From assembly GCF_017526105.1 (NCBI RefSeq), contig NZ_CP071839.1, positions 3,090,501 through 3,154,500 of the forward strand: DNA of 64,000 nt, in the 5' to 3' direction. The first letter of the stretch is position 1; every line of letters begins with the position of its first letter. Source of the DNA: Streptomyces cyanogenus. GTDB taxonomy: Bacteria > Actinomycetota > Actinomycetes > Streptomycetales > Streptomycetaceae. Under the pieces are notes generated by a model, which did not search any database, was not told where the DNA came from, and saw only the letters and a list, made by a program, of their open reading frames with translations. This document shows positions 28,809 to 37,894 of this stretch, one piece after another. Both the position numbers and the translations under genes were made by a program.

Positions 28809-29681
28809 ATGCGCCCACCCGTCTCCCGCCACCGCCCTTCCGACGAGGGTCCCTCGGGCCCGCGCCCTCGTGTGTACTCCGCCGACCTGACCCCTCCGTG
28901 GAAGAAGCCGAAGCCGGTGCCGGAGGTTCCGGCCGAGCCGGGCCTGGTGGTGGAGGAGCCCGGCACCGGGTTCTGCGGGGCGGTGATCCGCTGCGAGGCC
29001 GGCACCGTGACGCTGGAGGACCGCTTCGGCAAGCACCGGGTGTTCCCGCTGGAGCCGCGCGGCTTCCTGCTGGAGGGCCGGGTGGTGACGCTGGTCCGGC
29101 CGTCCTCGCCGGCTCCGGTACGGCCCACCCGTACGGCCTCCGGTTCGGTCGCCGTCCCCCGGGCACGCGCGCGTGTGGCCCGCGCCGGCCGCATCTACGT
29201 GGAGGGCCGGCACGACGCCGAGCTGGTCGAGAAGGTGTGGGGCGACGACCTGCGGATCGAGGGCGTGGTCGTGGAGTACCTGGAGGGCGTGGACGACCTG
29301 CCGTCCATCGTGGAGTCCTTCGCCCCGGGCCCGGACGCCCGCCTGGGCGTCCTCGTGGACCACCTGGTGCCGGGCACGAAGGAGTGGCACATCGCGGAGT
29401 CGGTGACCAGCGAGCACGCGCTGGTGGTCGGCCACCCGTTCATCGACATCTGGCAGGCGGTGAAGCCCTCCTCGCTGGGCATCGAGGCGTGGCCGGCGGT
29501 GCCGAAGGGGCAGGACTGGAAGACGGGCGTGTGCCGGGCGCTGGGCTGGCCTTCGGAGAACACCGGGGCGGTGTGGCAGGCGATCCTGAAGCGGGTGGGG
29601 TCCTACAAGGACCTGGAGCCGGAGCTGCTGGGGAGGGTGGAGGAGCTGATCGACTTCGTCACGGGCAGCGGTGGGGCCTGA
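28809..29681 (+). CDS. DUF3097 family protein with Toprim-like core
   Basis: A 290-residue actinobacterial conserved protein I recognise as the DUF3097 type. A short N-terminal linker leads to a small beta-domain (VVEEPGTGFCGAVIRCEAG). The core, about residues 125-220, contains IYVEGRHDAELVEKVWG and LGVLVDHLVPGTKEWHI, which look like the Glu and Asp motifs of Toprim domains (as in RNase M5 or primases). GHPFIDIWQAVKP follows. That nuclease-like reading is inference. The ATG has no ribosome site; TATCGT ends 7 bases upstream, the same geometry as in the preceding gene, so it is probably leaderless. Confidence 0.8.
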   Translation: MRPPVSRHRPSDEGPSGPRPRVYSADLTPPWKKPKPVPEVPAEPGLVVEEPGTGFCGAVIRCEAGTVTLEDRFGKHRVFPLEPRGFLLEGRVVTLVRPSSPAPVRPTRTASGSVAVPRARARVARAGRIYVEGRHDAELVEKVWGDDLRIEGVVVEYLEGVDDLPSIVESFAPGPDARLGVLVDHLVPGTKEWHIAESVTSEHALVVGHPFIDIWQAVKPSSLGIEAWPAVPKGQDWKTGVCRALGWPSENTGAVWQAILKRVGSYKDLEPELLGRVEELIDFVTGSGGA

Positions 29682-29742
29682 CGAACTCGATGACCAGGTG
29701 GGAGCGGAACGTCGGTTCACAGGGGTTCACCCACCCGAGTGA

Positions 29743-30984
29743 TCAGTCCACCAGGTCACGTACCACCGCGTCCGCCAGCAGCCGCCCCCGCAGGGTCAGC
29801 ACGGCCCGCCCCTGCTCGTACGGCCCCTCCTGAAGCAGCCCGTCCGCCAGCGCGCGCCGGGAAGCCGCCAGCCCCTCCTCCTTCAGCAGGGACAGCAAAA
29901 CCCCTTCCCGCAGCCGCAGCTCCAGCAGGATGCGCTCCACCCGCCGGTCCTCGTCGGACAGCAGCTCCCGGCCCGCGCCCGGGGAGCGGCCGGAGGCGAG
30001 GGCCGCCGCGTACGCCCCCGGGTGCTTGACGTTCCACCAGCGGACCCCGCCCACGTGCGAGTGGGCTCCGGGGCCCGCGCCCCACCAGTCGGCGCCGCGC
30101 CAGTACAGCTCGTTGTGCAGGCAGCGGCCCGCCTCGGAGGTGGCCCAGTTGGAGACCTCGTACCACTCGAAGCCCGCCCGGCCCAGCATCTCCTCGGCGA
30201 TCAGGTACCGGTCGGCGTGCACGTCGTCGTCGGTCATCGGGACCTCGCCCCGGCGGATCCGGCGGGCGAGCTGGGTGCCCTCCTCCACGATGAGCGCGTA
30301 GGCGCTGATGTGGTCGGGGCCGGCACCGAGGGCGGCCTCCAGGGACGCCCGCCAGTCGTCGTCGCTCTCCCCCGGCGTGCCGTAGATCAGGTCGAGGTTG
30401 ACGTGCTCGAAGCCCGCCGCCCTCGCCTCCGCGACACACGCCTCGGGGCGGCCGGGGGTGTGCGTCCGGTCGAGCACGCGCAGCACATGCTGCCTGGCAC
30501 TCTGCATGCCGAAGGAGATCCGGTTGAAGCCGCCCGCGCGGAGGGTGGCGAGGTACGCGGGGTCGACGGACTCCGGGTTCGCCTCCGTGGTGATCTCCGC
30601 GTCCGGCGCCAGCCCGAACTCGTCCCGGATCGCCCCCAGCATCCGTACGAGATCGTCGGCGGCCAGCAGCGTCGGCGTACCGCCGCCGACGAAGACCGTG
30701 CGGACCTCGCGCGGGTCGTCGCCCAGCACCTTCCGCGCCAGCCGGATCTCGTCCGCGAGGGTGTCCGCGTAGTTGTCCCGGGAGGCGAGCACACCGCCGC
30801 TGCCGCGCAGCTCGGTCGCGGTGTAGGTGTTGAAGTCGCAGTAGCCGCAGCGGGTCGCGCAGTACGGGACGTGCAGGTAGAAGCCGAGCGGGCGGCCGGC
30901 TGCCCCGGCGAGCGCGTGCGCGGGCAGCGCGCCGTCGGCGGGGACGGGCTCGCCGTCGGGGAGTGCGGAAGGCATGCCTTCCAT
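29743..30984 (-). CDS. hemW: radical SAM protein HemW (heme chaperone)
   Basis: Related to coproporphyrinogen III oxidase HemN but now regarded as a heme chaperone for respiratory enzymes. The 413-residue protein carries CATRCGYCDFNTYT, the CxxxCxxC iron-sulfur motif plus the fourth Cys-free HemW spacing, near residue 43. VFVGGGTPTLL (SAM glycine motif), SFGMQS and NLDLIYGTPGES follow. Either ATG at 30984 (MEGMPSALP) or at 30975 (MPSALP) could be the start; neither has a convincing ribosome site. It lies 18 bases downstream of the SpoIIE-type phosphatase gene. Confidence 0.9.
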   Translation of the reverse strand: MEGMPSALPDGEPVPADGALPAHALAGAAGRPLGFYLHVPYCATRCGYCDFNTYTATELRGSGGVLASRDNYADTLADEIRLARKVLGDDPREVRTVFVGGGTPTLLAADDLVRMLGAIRDEFGLAPDAEITTEANPESVDPAYLATLRAGGFNRISFGMQSARQHVLRVLDRTHTPGRPEACVAEARAAGFEHVNLDLIYGTPGESDDDWRASLEAALGAGPDHISAYALIVEEGTQLARRIRRGEVPMTDDDVHADRYLIAEEMLGRAGFEWYEVSNWATSEAGRCLHNELYWRGADWWGAGPGAHSHVGGVRWWNVKHPGAYAAALASGRSPGAGRELLSDEDRRVERILLELRLREGVLLSLLKEEGLAASRRALADGLLQEGPYEQGRAVLTLRGRLLADAVVRDLVD

Positions 30985-31002
30985 TGTCCAGCACCGCGAG
31001 CG

Positions 31003-32829
31003 TTACTCCGCCTGGAGCACCAGCAGGGCCAGGTCGTCCTCGGGCAGGCCGCCGCCGAAGTCGTGGACCAGGCGGCGGATCCTTTCCGCGATCAGCTCGG
31101 CGCTGAGCCCGGCGCAGCCGGACAGGGCGCGGGCGAGCCCGTCGCCGTCGTCGAACTGGCGGCTGCCGGAGCGCCGCTCGGTGACCCCGTCGGTGACGCA
31201 CAGCAGGCTGTCGCCGGGGCGCAGCTCCAGGGTCTCGCTCGTGTACGTCTCGTCCTCCACGACGCCGAGCAGCGTCTGCGGGCGGGCGGCGGTGCGCACG
31301 GTGCCGTCGGGGCCGAGGACGAGCGGCAGCGGGTGGCCGGCGGAGGCGAGGGTGCAGCGGACCCCGCCGTCGTACGGCGTCAGCTCGCCGTAGAGGAGGG
31401 AGAGGAACCGGGTCTGCGGGCCGTCCCCGGCGGCCATCGGCCGGCCCCCGGCGACCAGGGCGCGGGCGGCGGCGTCGGCGGCCTCGGTGGCGTCGTCCAG
31501 CAGGAGCTGGTTGAGGCGGTCCAGGACGTCGGCGACCCGGTAGCCCTCACGGGCCAGGAGGCGCAGCCAGGGGCGGGCCAGGCCGATCACCACGGCGGCC
31601 TCCGGGCCCTTGCCCTGGACGTCGCCGACGGCGAAGCACCAGCGGCCGTCGCCCGCCGGGAACAGGTCGTAGAAGTCGCCGCTCGGGCCGCCCTTGTCGC
31701 AGGGCTCGTAGACGAGCGCGCTGCGCACGCCGGGGATCTCGGCGACCGCGCCAGGCAGCAGGCCGCGCTGGAGGACGGCGCTGATCGTGGCCTGGCGGGC
31801 GTACTGGCGGGCCGCGCCGATGGCGAGGGCGACCCTGCGGCCGAGGTCCTCCACCAGCCCGGTGACCTCGTCGGGAAAGCCCGTGATCCCGCACCGGCCG
31901 ATGACCAGCGTGCCGAGCGGCCGCCCGCCCGCGATCAGCCGGTACGACAGCGCCGTCCCGTGGACGCCCTGCGGGCCGAGGGCGTGGCCCGGCCACGGGT
32001 AGGGCTCGGGGCCGGAGCGCAGCCCGTCCGGCGGGCACGGCGGCTCCTTCTCCAGGGCGGACCGCAGTTCCTCGATGCGGGCCTCGCTGGCGTGCCAGAC
32101 CCGGGCGGGCCCGCCGCCGGCGCCGCCGCGTACGGTCGCCTCGTCCTCCAGCCAGACCGCGCACCAGTCGGCGAGCCGCGGCACGATCAGCTGGCCGGTG
32201 AGCGCGGCGACCAGGTTCTCGTCCAGCTGTCCGGCGAGCAGGTCGGAGGCCTCGGCGAGGAAGGACAGGGCACCCCGGCCGAGCCAGTCCCGGTCGCCCT
32301 CGGCGCGGTGCGGCTGCGGGGCGAGGTCCTCGGCGATCCCGAGGGCGGGGCCGGGGCCCGGGCCGTCCGGGGTCTCGCTGCCGCCCGGGGGCAGCCGCGC
32401 CCAGACGGTCTTGGCACCGGTGCGGTAGGTGACGCCCCAGGACTCGGCGAGCGTGGCGACCAGGCGCAGGCCGCGTCCGTACTCCGGGGTGTCATACGTC
32501 CCCTCGCCGCCCGTGGCGTCCCGCGGGGCCCGGGTGGGGTGCTGGTCGTGCACCTCGACGACGAACGCGCCGGTGTCCTCCAGCCGCCACTCAAGGTGCA
32601 TCTCGGTGCCGGCGTGCACGACGGCGTTGGTGACCAGTTCGCTGACGACGGCCATGGCGTCGTCGGCGAGCCGGGCGGCGACCCCGGGCGCCTCGGCCAG
32701 CGCGGTCCGCACCAGCGCGCGGGCCGCCCCCGGCGCGAGGGGACTCCCGGGCAGTGTGGCCCGGCCCCGTGTCTCACCGGGGTGGGTGCCGCCGCTCTCC
32801 CGCTGCGTCGGTATGGCCGCCATGTCCAT
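31003..32829 (-). CDS. SpoIIE/RsbU-type PP2C phosphatase with HATPase and GAF domains
   Basis: A 608-residue signalling phosphatase. An N-terminal HATPase_c domain (about residues 35-150) has the N-box VSELVTNAVVHAG and G-box region EYGRGLRLVATLAESWGV, as in anti-sigma-factor kinases. A GAF-like region spans about 190-345 (GALSFLAEASDLLAGQLDE). The C-terminal SpoIIE PP2C domain includes GDFYDLF, GDVQGKG (metal Asp), and ASAGHPLPLVL with GDSLLCVTDGVTE. It probably controls an anti-sigma/anti-anti-sigma switch by kinase and phosphatase activities in one chain. No partner gene is adjacent. It lies immediately upstream of hemW on the same strand. Confidence 0.88.
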   Translation of the reverse strand: MDMAAIPTQRESGGTHPGETRGRATLPGSPLAPGAARALVRTALAEAPGVAARLADDAMAVVSELVTNAVVHAGTEMHLEWRLEDTGAFVVEVHDQHPTRAPRDATGGEGTYDTPEYGRGLRLVATLAESWGVTYRTGAKTVWARLPPGGSETPDGPGPGPALGIAEDLAPQPHRAEGDRDWLGRGALSFLAEASDLLAGQLDENLVAALTGQLIVPRLADWCAVWLEDEATVRGGAGGGPARVWHASEARIEELRSALEKEPPCPPDGLRSGPEPYPWPGHALGPQGVHGTALSYRLIAGGRPLGTLVIGRCGITGFPDEVTGLVEDLGRRVALAIGAARQYARQATISAVLQRGLLPGAVAEIPGVRSALVYEPCDKGGPSGDFYDLFPAGDGRWCFAVGDVQGKGPEAAVVIGLARPWLRLLAREGYRVADVLDRLNQLLLDDATEAADAAARALVAGGRPMAAGDGPQTRFLSLLYGELTPYDGGVRCTLASAGHPLPLVLGPDGTVRTAARPQTLLGVVEDETYTSETLELRPGDSLLCVTDGVTERRSGSRQFDDGDGLARALSGCAGLSAELIAERIRRLVHDFGGGLPEDDLALLVLQAE

Positions 32830-32918
32830 GCGGCCAGAGTGACAGACCGGAGGCGCCCATCACCGTTGAGTCACCGAAGTGAACACAAGAGGGCTCCATT
32901 CGAGCGCAGGCGAGCAGC

Positions 32919-32949
32919 AAAGGGGCGCGGGGAACCGCACGACGAGCCA
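32919..32949 (+). repeat. copy of a recurring GC-rich intergenic repeat
   Basis: AAAGGGGCGCGGGGAACCGC then ACGACGAGCCA, the same core as at 19361 (minus) and 23273 (plus). It is in the 192-base gap between the acyl-CoA ligase gene and the phosphatase gene. Confidence 0.65.
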
Positions 32950-32986
32950 TGGACGACCCGCGCGACGGGCCATGGACGAGCCGCGC
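32941..32986 (+). repeat. two tandem 23-bp repeat units
   Basis: Unit 1 (32941-32963) and unit 2 (32964-32986) share 21 of 23 bases; both contain GCCATGGACGA and end CCGCGC. The array starts inside the GC-rich intergenic repeat at 32919. No promoter or coding function is apparent. Confidence 0.7.
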
Positions 32987-33021
32987 CGCAAGCGGCCCCC
33001 GCCGCCCCCTCCGGAACCTCG

Positions 33022-34896
33022 CTACGCCTCCCGCGTACCGACGTACATCTCCTCGATGAGGTGCTTGTACTCCCGCTCCACCACCGGCCGCTTCAGTTTC
33101 AGGCTCGGCGTGATCTCCCCGTGCTCCACATCGAGATCCCGCGGCAGCAGCCGGAACTTCTTGATGGTCTGCCACTTCTGCAGCCCTGCGTTGAGCTGCC
33201 GCACGTACCCGTCGACCATCTCCACCGTCTGCGGCGCGGCGACGATCTCGGCGTACGACTTGCCCTCCAGCCCGTTCTCCTTCGCCCAGTCGAGGATGGC
33301 GAGCTCGTCCAGGGCGATGAGGGCGGTGCAGTAGTTCCGGTCGGCGCCGTGCACCAGGATGTTGGAGACGTACGGGCACACCGCCTTGAACTGGCCCTCG
33401 ACCTCGGCCGGAGCGACGTACTTGCCGCCGGAGGTCTTGATGAGGTCCTTCTTGCGGTCGGTGATGCGCAGGTAGCCGTCGGGCGACAGCTCGCCGATGT
33501 CGCCGGTGTGGAACCAGCCGTCGGACTCCAGCACCTCGGCGGTCTTCTCGGGCTGCTGGTGGTAGCCGTCCATGACGCCGGGGCTGCGCAGCAGGATCTC
33601 GCCGTCCTCGGCGATGCGGACCTCGGTGCCGGGCAGCGGCTTGCCGACCGTGCCGGTGCGGTAGGCCTCGCCGGGGTTGATGAAGGAGGCCGCGGAGGTC
33701 TCGGTGAGGCCGTAGCCCTCCAGGATGTGGATGCCGGCGCCGGCGAAGAAGTAGCCGATCTCCGGGGAGAGCGCCGAGGCGCCGGAGACGCAGGCGCGCA
33801 GCCGGCCGCCGAAGGCCTCGCGGATCTTGCCGTAGACGAGGGTGTCGGCGACCTTGTGCTTGGCGGCCAGCCCGAAGGGCACCGCGTGGGTGCCGGTGCG
33901 GCGGAAGTTGTCCTGGCTGACCTTGGCGTACTCGCGGGCGACCTCGGCGGCCCACTGGAAGATCTTGTACTTGGCCGGGCCGCCCTGGCGGGCCTTGGCG
34001 GCGACGCCGTTGTAGACCTTCTCGAAGATGCGCGGCACGGCCGCCATGTACGTCGGCTGCACCACCGGCAGGTTCTCGATGATCTTGTCGACCCGGCCGT
34101 CCACGGCGGTGACGTGCCCGACCTCGATCTGCCCGGAGGTGAGCACCTTGCCGAAGACGTGCGCGAGCGGCAGCCACAGGTACTGCACGTCCTCGGCGCT
34201 GATCAGGCCGGTCGCGGCGGTGGCTTTCGCCATGTAGGCCCAGTTGTCGTGCGGCAGGCGCACTCCCTTGGGGCGGCCGGTGGTGCCGGAGGTGTAGATG
34301 AGGGTGGCGAGCTGGTCCTTGGTGATCGCGCCGACCCGCTCCTTGATCAGCTGTGGGTGCTGCTCAAGGTAGGCGGTGCCGCGCTCCTCCAGCTCGGCGA
34401 GGGTGAGCACCCAGTCGCCGCTCTCGACGCCGGCCGGGTCGATGACCACGACCTTGGTCAGCGCGGGCAGCTCGGCCCGCTTCTCGACGGCCTTGGCGAG
34501 CTGGGCCGCGTCCTCGGCGATCAGCACCCGGCTCTCGGAGTCGGAGAGGATGAACGCCGACTCGTCGGCGTTGGTCTGCGGGTAGACGGTCGTGGTGGCG
34601 CCACCGGCGCACATGATGCCGAGGTCGGCGAGGATCCACTCCACCCGGGTGGAGGAGGCGAGCGCCACCCGCTGCTCGGGCTGGACGCCCAGCTCGATGA
34701 GCCCGGCCGCGATCGCGTACACCCGCTCGGCCGCCTGGCCCCAGCTGAGCGACTTCCACTCGTCGGGGCCCTGGCCGGAGGCCGGCGGCACGGGGTAGCG
34801 GTAGGCCTCGGCGTCCGGTGTGGCCGCCACGCGCTCCAGGAAGAGGGCTGCCACGGACGGCGGACGGTTCTCGATCAGGGTCTGTGTGTCGCTCAC
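33022..34896 (-). CDS. long-chain fatty-acid--CoA ligase (AMP-binding)
   Basis: Activates fatty acids to acyl-CoA by adenylation. The 624-residue protein has the P-loop-like LIYTSGTTGRPKGVRLPHDN (near residue 190), EGYGLTETSAAS, and DGWFHTGDIGELSPDGYLRI with ITDRKKDLIKTSGGKYVAP, the complete adenylate-forming signature set. The C-terminal lysine region includes NAGLQKWQTIKKF. It belongs to the FadD15-like long-chain clade by eye. The gene is transcribed away from lepA's 3' end, with a TTAACTCGCGAGTAA palindrome 80 bases upstream that may be a lipid-responsive operator. Confidence 0.92.
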   Translation of the reverse strand: MSDTQTLIENRPPSVAALFLERVAATPDAEAYRYPVPPASGQGPDEWKSLSWGQAAERVYAIAAGLIELGVQPEQRVALASSTRVEWILADLGIMCAGGATTTVYPQTNADESAFILSDSESRVLIAEDAAQLAKAVEKRAELPALTKVVVIDPAGVESGDWVLTLAELEERGTAYLEQHPQLIKERVGAITKDQLATLIYTSGTTGRPKGVRLPHDNWAYMAKATAATGLISAEDVQYLWLPLAHVFGKVLTSGQIEVGHVTAVDGRVDKIIENLPVVQPTYMAAVPRIFEKVYNGVAAKARQGGPAKYKIFQWAAEVAREYAKVSQDNFRRTGTHAVPFGLAAKHKVADTLVYGKIREAFGGRLRACVSGASALSPEIGYFFAGAGIHILEGYGLTETSAASFINPGEAYRTGTVGKPLPGTEVRIAEDGEILLRSPGVMDGYHQQPEKTAEVLESDGWFHTGDIGELSPDGYLRITDRKKDLIKTSGGKYVAPAEVEGQFKAVCPYVSNILVHGADRNYCTALIALDELAILDWAKENGLEGKSYAEIVAAPQTVEMVDGYVRQLNAGLQKWQTIKKFRLLPRDLDVEHGEITPSLKLKRPVVEREYKHLIEEMYVGTREA

Positions 34897-34975
34897 GACA
34901 TCCTCCGGGGGCCCGCGACGGTGCGGCTGACTCGGTGCGGCTGGGTTAACTCACGGTGGGGATTCAGGCTCTTGT

Positions 34976-34990
34976 TTAACTCGCGAGTAA
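34976..34990. promoter_or_regulatory. palindromic operator candidate upstream of the acyl-CoA ligase gene
   Basis: TTAACTCGCGAGTAA has a perfect 10-bp palindromic core (ACTCGCGAGT). A second half-site GTTAACTCAC lies 26-35 bases closer to the gene (34945-34954). The shape suits a TetR-family regulator of fatty-acid genes, known to use TTACT...AGTAA-like sites, but the actual regulator is not identified. Confidence 0.5.
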
Positions 34991-35157
34991 CTATCGAGCA
35001 GGGACAGGGTAAGGGCCGACCGGCCGCTACGTAAGGGGCTTCGGCCCGTCACTTTCCGCTCAGCGCGGCGCTCGGCACGCAGCAGGGGCCCGCCATGCTT
35101 TCGCACGACGGACCCCCACATGCCCGGTTTGCGGGCGTGACCGGCAGTTACCTCCGG

Positions 35158-37032
35158 TTACTTCTTGCTCTTGGCCGACCCCGCGCTGTCATCGCTGGAG
35201 AGAACCGCGATGAAGGCTTCCTGCGGAACCTCCACCGAACCCACCATCTTCATCCGCTTCTTGCCTTCCTTCTGCTTCTCCAGCAGCTTCCGCTTACGGG
35301 AGATGTCACCGCCGTAGCACTTGGCGAGGACGTCCTTGCGGATGGCGCGGATGGTCTCGCGGGCGATGACCCGGGAGCCGATGGCGGCCTGCACCGGCAC
35401 CTCGAAGTTCTGCCGCGGGATCAGCTCCTTGAGCTTGGCGACGAGCCGCACGCCGTACGCGTACGCCTGGTCCTTGTGGGTGATCGCCGAGAAGGCGTCC
35501 ACCTTGTCGCCGTGCAGCAGGATGTCGACCTTCACGAGGCTGGAGGACTGCTCGCCCGTGGGCTCGTAGTCCAGCGAGGCGTATCCGCGCGTCTTGGACT
35601 TCAGCTGGTCGAAGAAGTCGAAGACGATCTCCGCGAGCGGCAGCGTGTAGCGGATCTCGACGCGGTCCTCGGAGAGGTAGTCCATGCCGAGCAGCGTGCC
35701 GCGCCGGGTCTGGCACAGCTCCATGATCGCGCCGATGAACTCGGTGGGCGCCAGGATCGTCGCCCGCACGACCGGCTCGTACACCTCGGCGATCTTCCCC
35801 TCGGGGAACTCGCTCGGGTTGGTGACGGTGGCCTCGGTGCCGTCCTCCATGATGACGCGGTAGACCACGTTGGGGGCGGTGGCGATCAGGTCGAGGCCGA
35901 ACTCGCGCTCCAGGCGCTCCCGGATCACGTCCAGGTGCAGCAGGCCGAGGAAGCCGACGCGGAAGCCGAAGCCGAGGGCGGCGGAGGTCTCCGGCTCGTA
36001 GACCAGCGCGGCGTCGTTGAGCTGCAGCTTGTCCAGGGCCTCGCGCAGCTCCGGGTAGTCCGAACCGTCCAGCGGGTACAGGCCCGAGAAGACCATCGGC
36101 TTCGGGTCCTTGTAACCGCCGAGCGCCTCGGTGGCGCCCTTGTGCTGGCTGGTGACGGTGTCACCGACCTTGGACTGCCGGACGTCCTTCACACCGGTGA
36201 TGAGGTATCCCACCTCACCGACGCCGAGGCCGTCCGCCGGCAGCATCTCGGGCGAGTTGACGCCGATCTCCAGCAGCTCGTGGGTGGCGCCGGTCGACAT
36301 CATCCTGATGCGCTCGCGCTTGTTGAGCTGGCCGTCGATGACACGGACGTACGTCACGACACCGCGGTAGGAGTCGTAGACCGAGTCGAAGATCATCGCG
36401 CGGGCGGGTGCGTCGGCGACCCCGACCGGTGCCGGGATCTCCTTGACGACCTTGTTCAGCAGCGCGTCCACACCGAGACCGGTCTTCGCGGAGACCTTGA
36501 GCACGTCCTCCGGGTCACAGCCGACCAGGTTCGCCAGCTCCTCGGCGAACTTCTCCGGCTGGGCGGCCGGCAGGTCGATCTTGTTCAGCACCGGGATGAT
36601 CGTGAGGTCGTTCTCCATCGCCAGGTAGAGGTTGGCGAGGGTCTGCGCCTCGATGCCCTGGGCGGCGTCGACGAGGAGGATGGTCCCCTCGCAGGCGGCG
36701 AGCGACCGCGAGACCTCGTAGGTGAAGTCGACGTGCCCCGGGGTGTCGATCATGTTGAGGATGTGGGTCGTGCCCTGGTCGGGGCCCTCGGTCGGGGCCC
36801 AGGGCAGACGCACCGCCTGGGACTTGATCGTGATGCCGCGCTCGCGCTCGATGTCCATCCGGTCGAGGTACTGAGCACGCATCTGCCGCTGCTCGACCAC
36901 ACCGGTCAGCTGGAGCATCCGGTCGGCGAGCGTGGACTTGCCGTGGTCGATGTGCGCGATGATGCAGAAATTGCGGATCAGAGCCGGGTCGGTACGGCTC
37001 GGCTCGGGCACATGGTTAGGGGTCGCGGGCAC
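35158..37032 (-). CDS. lepA: elongation factor 4 (LepA)
   Basis: Ribosome-associated GTPase acting in translation initiation or back-translocation. The 624-residue protein has G1 [14 protein letters not shown]2/G3 region [10 protein letters not shown] and [12 protein letters not shown], and G4 NKIDLP. The LepA-specific C-terminus ([20 protein letters not shown], then [20 protein letters not shown]) is present. The GTG start gives [12 protein letters not shown]. It is divergent from rpsT across a 225-base promoter region, the usual actinobacterial arrangement. Confidence 0.97.
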   Translation of the reverse strand: MPATPNHVPEPSRTDPALIRNFCIIAHIDHGKSTLADRMLQLTGVVEQRQMRAQYLDRMDIERERGITIKSQAVRLPWAPTEGPDQGTTHILNMIDTPGHVDFTYEVSRSLAACEGTILLVDAAQGIEAQTLANLYLAMENDLTIIPVLNKIDLPAAQPEKFAEELANLVGCDPEDVLKVSAKTGLGVDALLNKVVKEIPAPVGVADAPARAMIFDSVYDSYRGVVTYVRVIDGQLNKRERIRMMSTGATHELLEIGVNSPEMLPADGLGVGEVGYLITGVKDVRQSKVGDTVTSQHKGATEALGGYKDPKPMVFSGLYPLDGSDYPELREALDKLQLNDAALVYEPETSAALGFGFRVGFLGLLHLDVIRERLEREFGLDLIATAPNVVYRVIMEDGTEATVTNPSEFPEGKIAEVYEPVVRATILAPTEFIGAIMELCQTRRGTLLGMDYLSEDRVEIRYTLPLAEIVFDFFDQLKSKTRGYASLDYEPTGEQSSSLVKVDILLHGDKVDAFSAITHKDQAYAYGVRLVAKLKELIPRQNFEVPVQAAIGSRVIARETIRAIRKDVLAKCYGGDISRKRKLLEKQKEGKKRMKMVGSVEVPQEAFIAVLSSDDSAGSAKSKK

Positions 37033-37121
37033 GCAGGGTCCTGTCTCTTGAGGCGCCTTATGCCTCGGGTCGGATCGTTACGTAGTCTCCATGGTCCCAC
37101 GGGCAGGGACCGGGGGCCGTT

Positions 37122-37151
37122 TTGGGCCGTCCGGAGGGCCACTGGTACTGT
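37122..37151 (+). promoter_or_regulatory. candidate rpsT promoter
   Basis: TTGGGC (37122-37127) and TACTGT (37146-37151) are 18 bases apart. The transcript would have about 100 bases of leader before the rpsT GTG, including an A/T-rich stretch (GACAGAAAATTTTGGATC). A long leader could allow feedback control by S20, but no specific structure was resolved. Confidence 0.55.
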
Positions 37152-37257
37152 AGATGGCTGTGCCTCATGCCCTCTCAGCGCGAGGCGCGACAGAAAATTT
37201 TGGATCACCGGTACGGGACCCGAGCGGCCCCGCACCTGAACCTGAAAAGGCTCCTTC

Positions 37258-37524
37258 GTGGCGAACATCAAGTCCCAGATCAAGCGGATCAAGACCAACG
37301 AGAAGGCTCGGCTGCGCAACAAGGCCGTCAAGTCCTCCCTGAAGACCGCGATCCGCAAGGCCCGCGAGGCCGCTGCCGCGGGTGACGTCGAGAAGGCCAC
37401 CGAGCTGCAGCGCGCTGCCGCGCGTGCGCTCGACAAGGCCGTCTCGAAGGGCGTCATCCACAAGAACCAGGCCGCCAACAAGAAGTCGGCGCTTGCTTCC
37501 AAGGTCGCGTCCCTCAAGGGCTGA
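37258..37524 (+). CDS. rpsT: 30S ribosomal protein S20
   Basis: Primary-binding protein of the 30S subunit contacting 16S rRNA helices. The 88-residue basic protein starts [20 protein letters not shown] and has the typical helical Lys/Ala-rich sequence through [12 protein letters not shown]. It uses GTG with AAAAGG seven bases upstream. Divergent from lepA. The lysine codons in this short gene follow the genome's AAG preference. Confidence 0.98.
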   Translation: MANIKSQIKRIKTNEKARLRNKAVKSSLKTAIRKAREAAAAGDVEKATELQRAAARALDKAVSKGVIHKNQAANKKSALASKVASLKG

Positions 37525-37894
37525 ACCTCTCTGATCTGACCGCCGGAAGGACCCAGAGCGGGCCCTCTCTCATCCGCTCCCGTCCGGCACCCCCGAGCCT
37601 GTTCGCGGCCTGCGTTCGCCACGCGGGAACGGGCTCACCAGCTTGATCCGAAGGCCCCGGCGCTCCCCCTTCCCCAGGGTGGGTGACGGGGCCTTCGGCA
37701 TGGCACGAAGTCGGGCATCCCCCGCGAAGGAGTCCGCGCAAGGTGTCCACGTCACCGCGTGAGAAGGCTTCGCAGCCTTGCGGACGAGTTCCGCGTGCGG
37801 GTGATCGGCCACGGCGATCACCACCTGCCGGTTCGTCGGCGACGTACGTCCGTCACCCGTGGTTCTGCTCGCCGGCGACCCCGCGGCGACAGGA
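37525..37894. other. 370-base intergenic region downstream of rpsT
   Basis: No gene was recognised. A short minus-strand frame here (37570-37824) has Arg/Pro-rich shadow composition and no ribosome site. The clear structure is a 12-bp inverted repeat at 37648-37698. Confidence 0.6.
37648..37698 (+). terminator. inverted repeat between rpsT and holA
   Basis: CCGAAGGCCCCG (37648-37659) is exactly complementary to CGGGGCCTTCGG (37687-37698), with a 27-base loop that itself contains a C-run and G-run. It is about 125 bases past the rpsT stop and may end transcripts from both directions. No U-tract. Confidence 0.45.

Noticed and set aside
30022..35034. Plus-strand open frame of about 1670 codons antisense to hemW, phosphatase and acyl-CoA ligase
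   Set aside because: Same antisense shadow pattern; the genes on the other strand have complete catalytic motifs.
37570..37824. Small minus-strand gene downstream of rpsT
   Set aside because: Frame is Arg/Pro-rich, includes the arms of the inverted repeat, and has no ribosome site.
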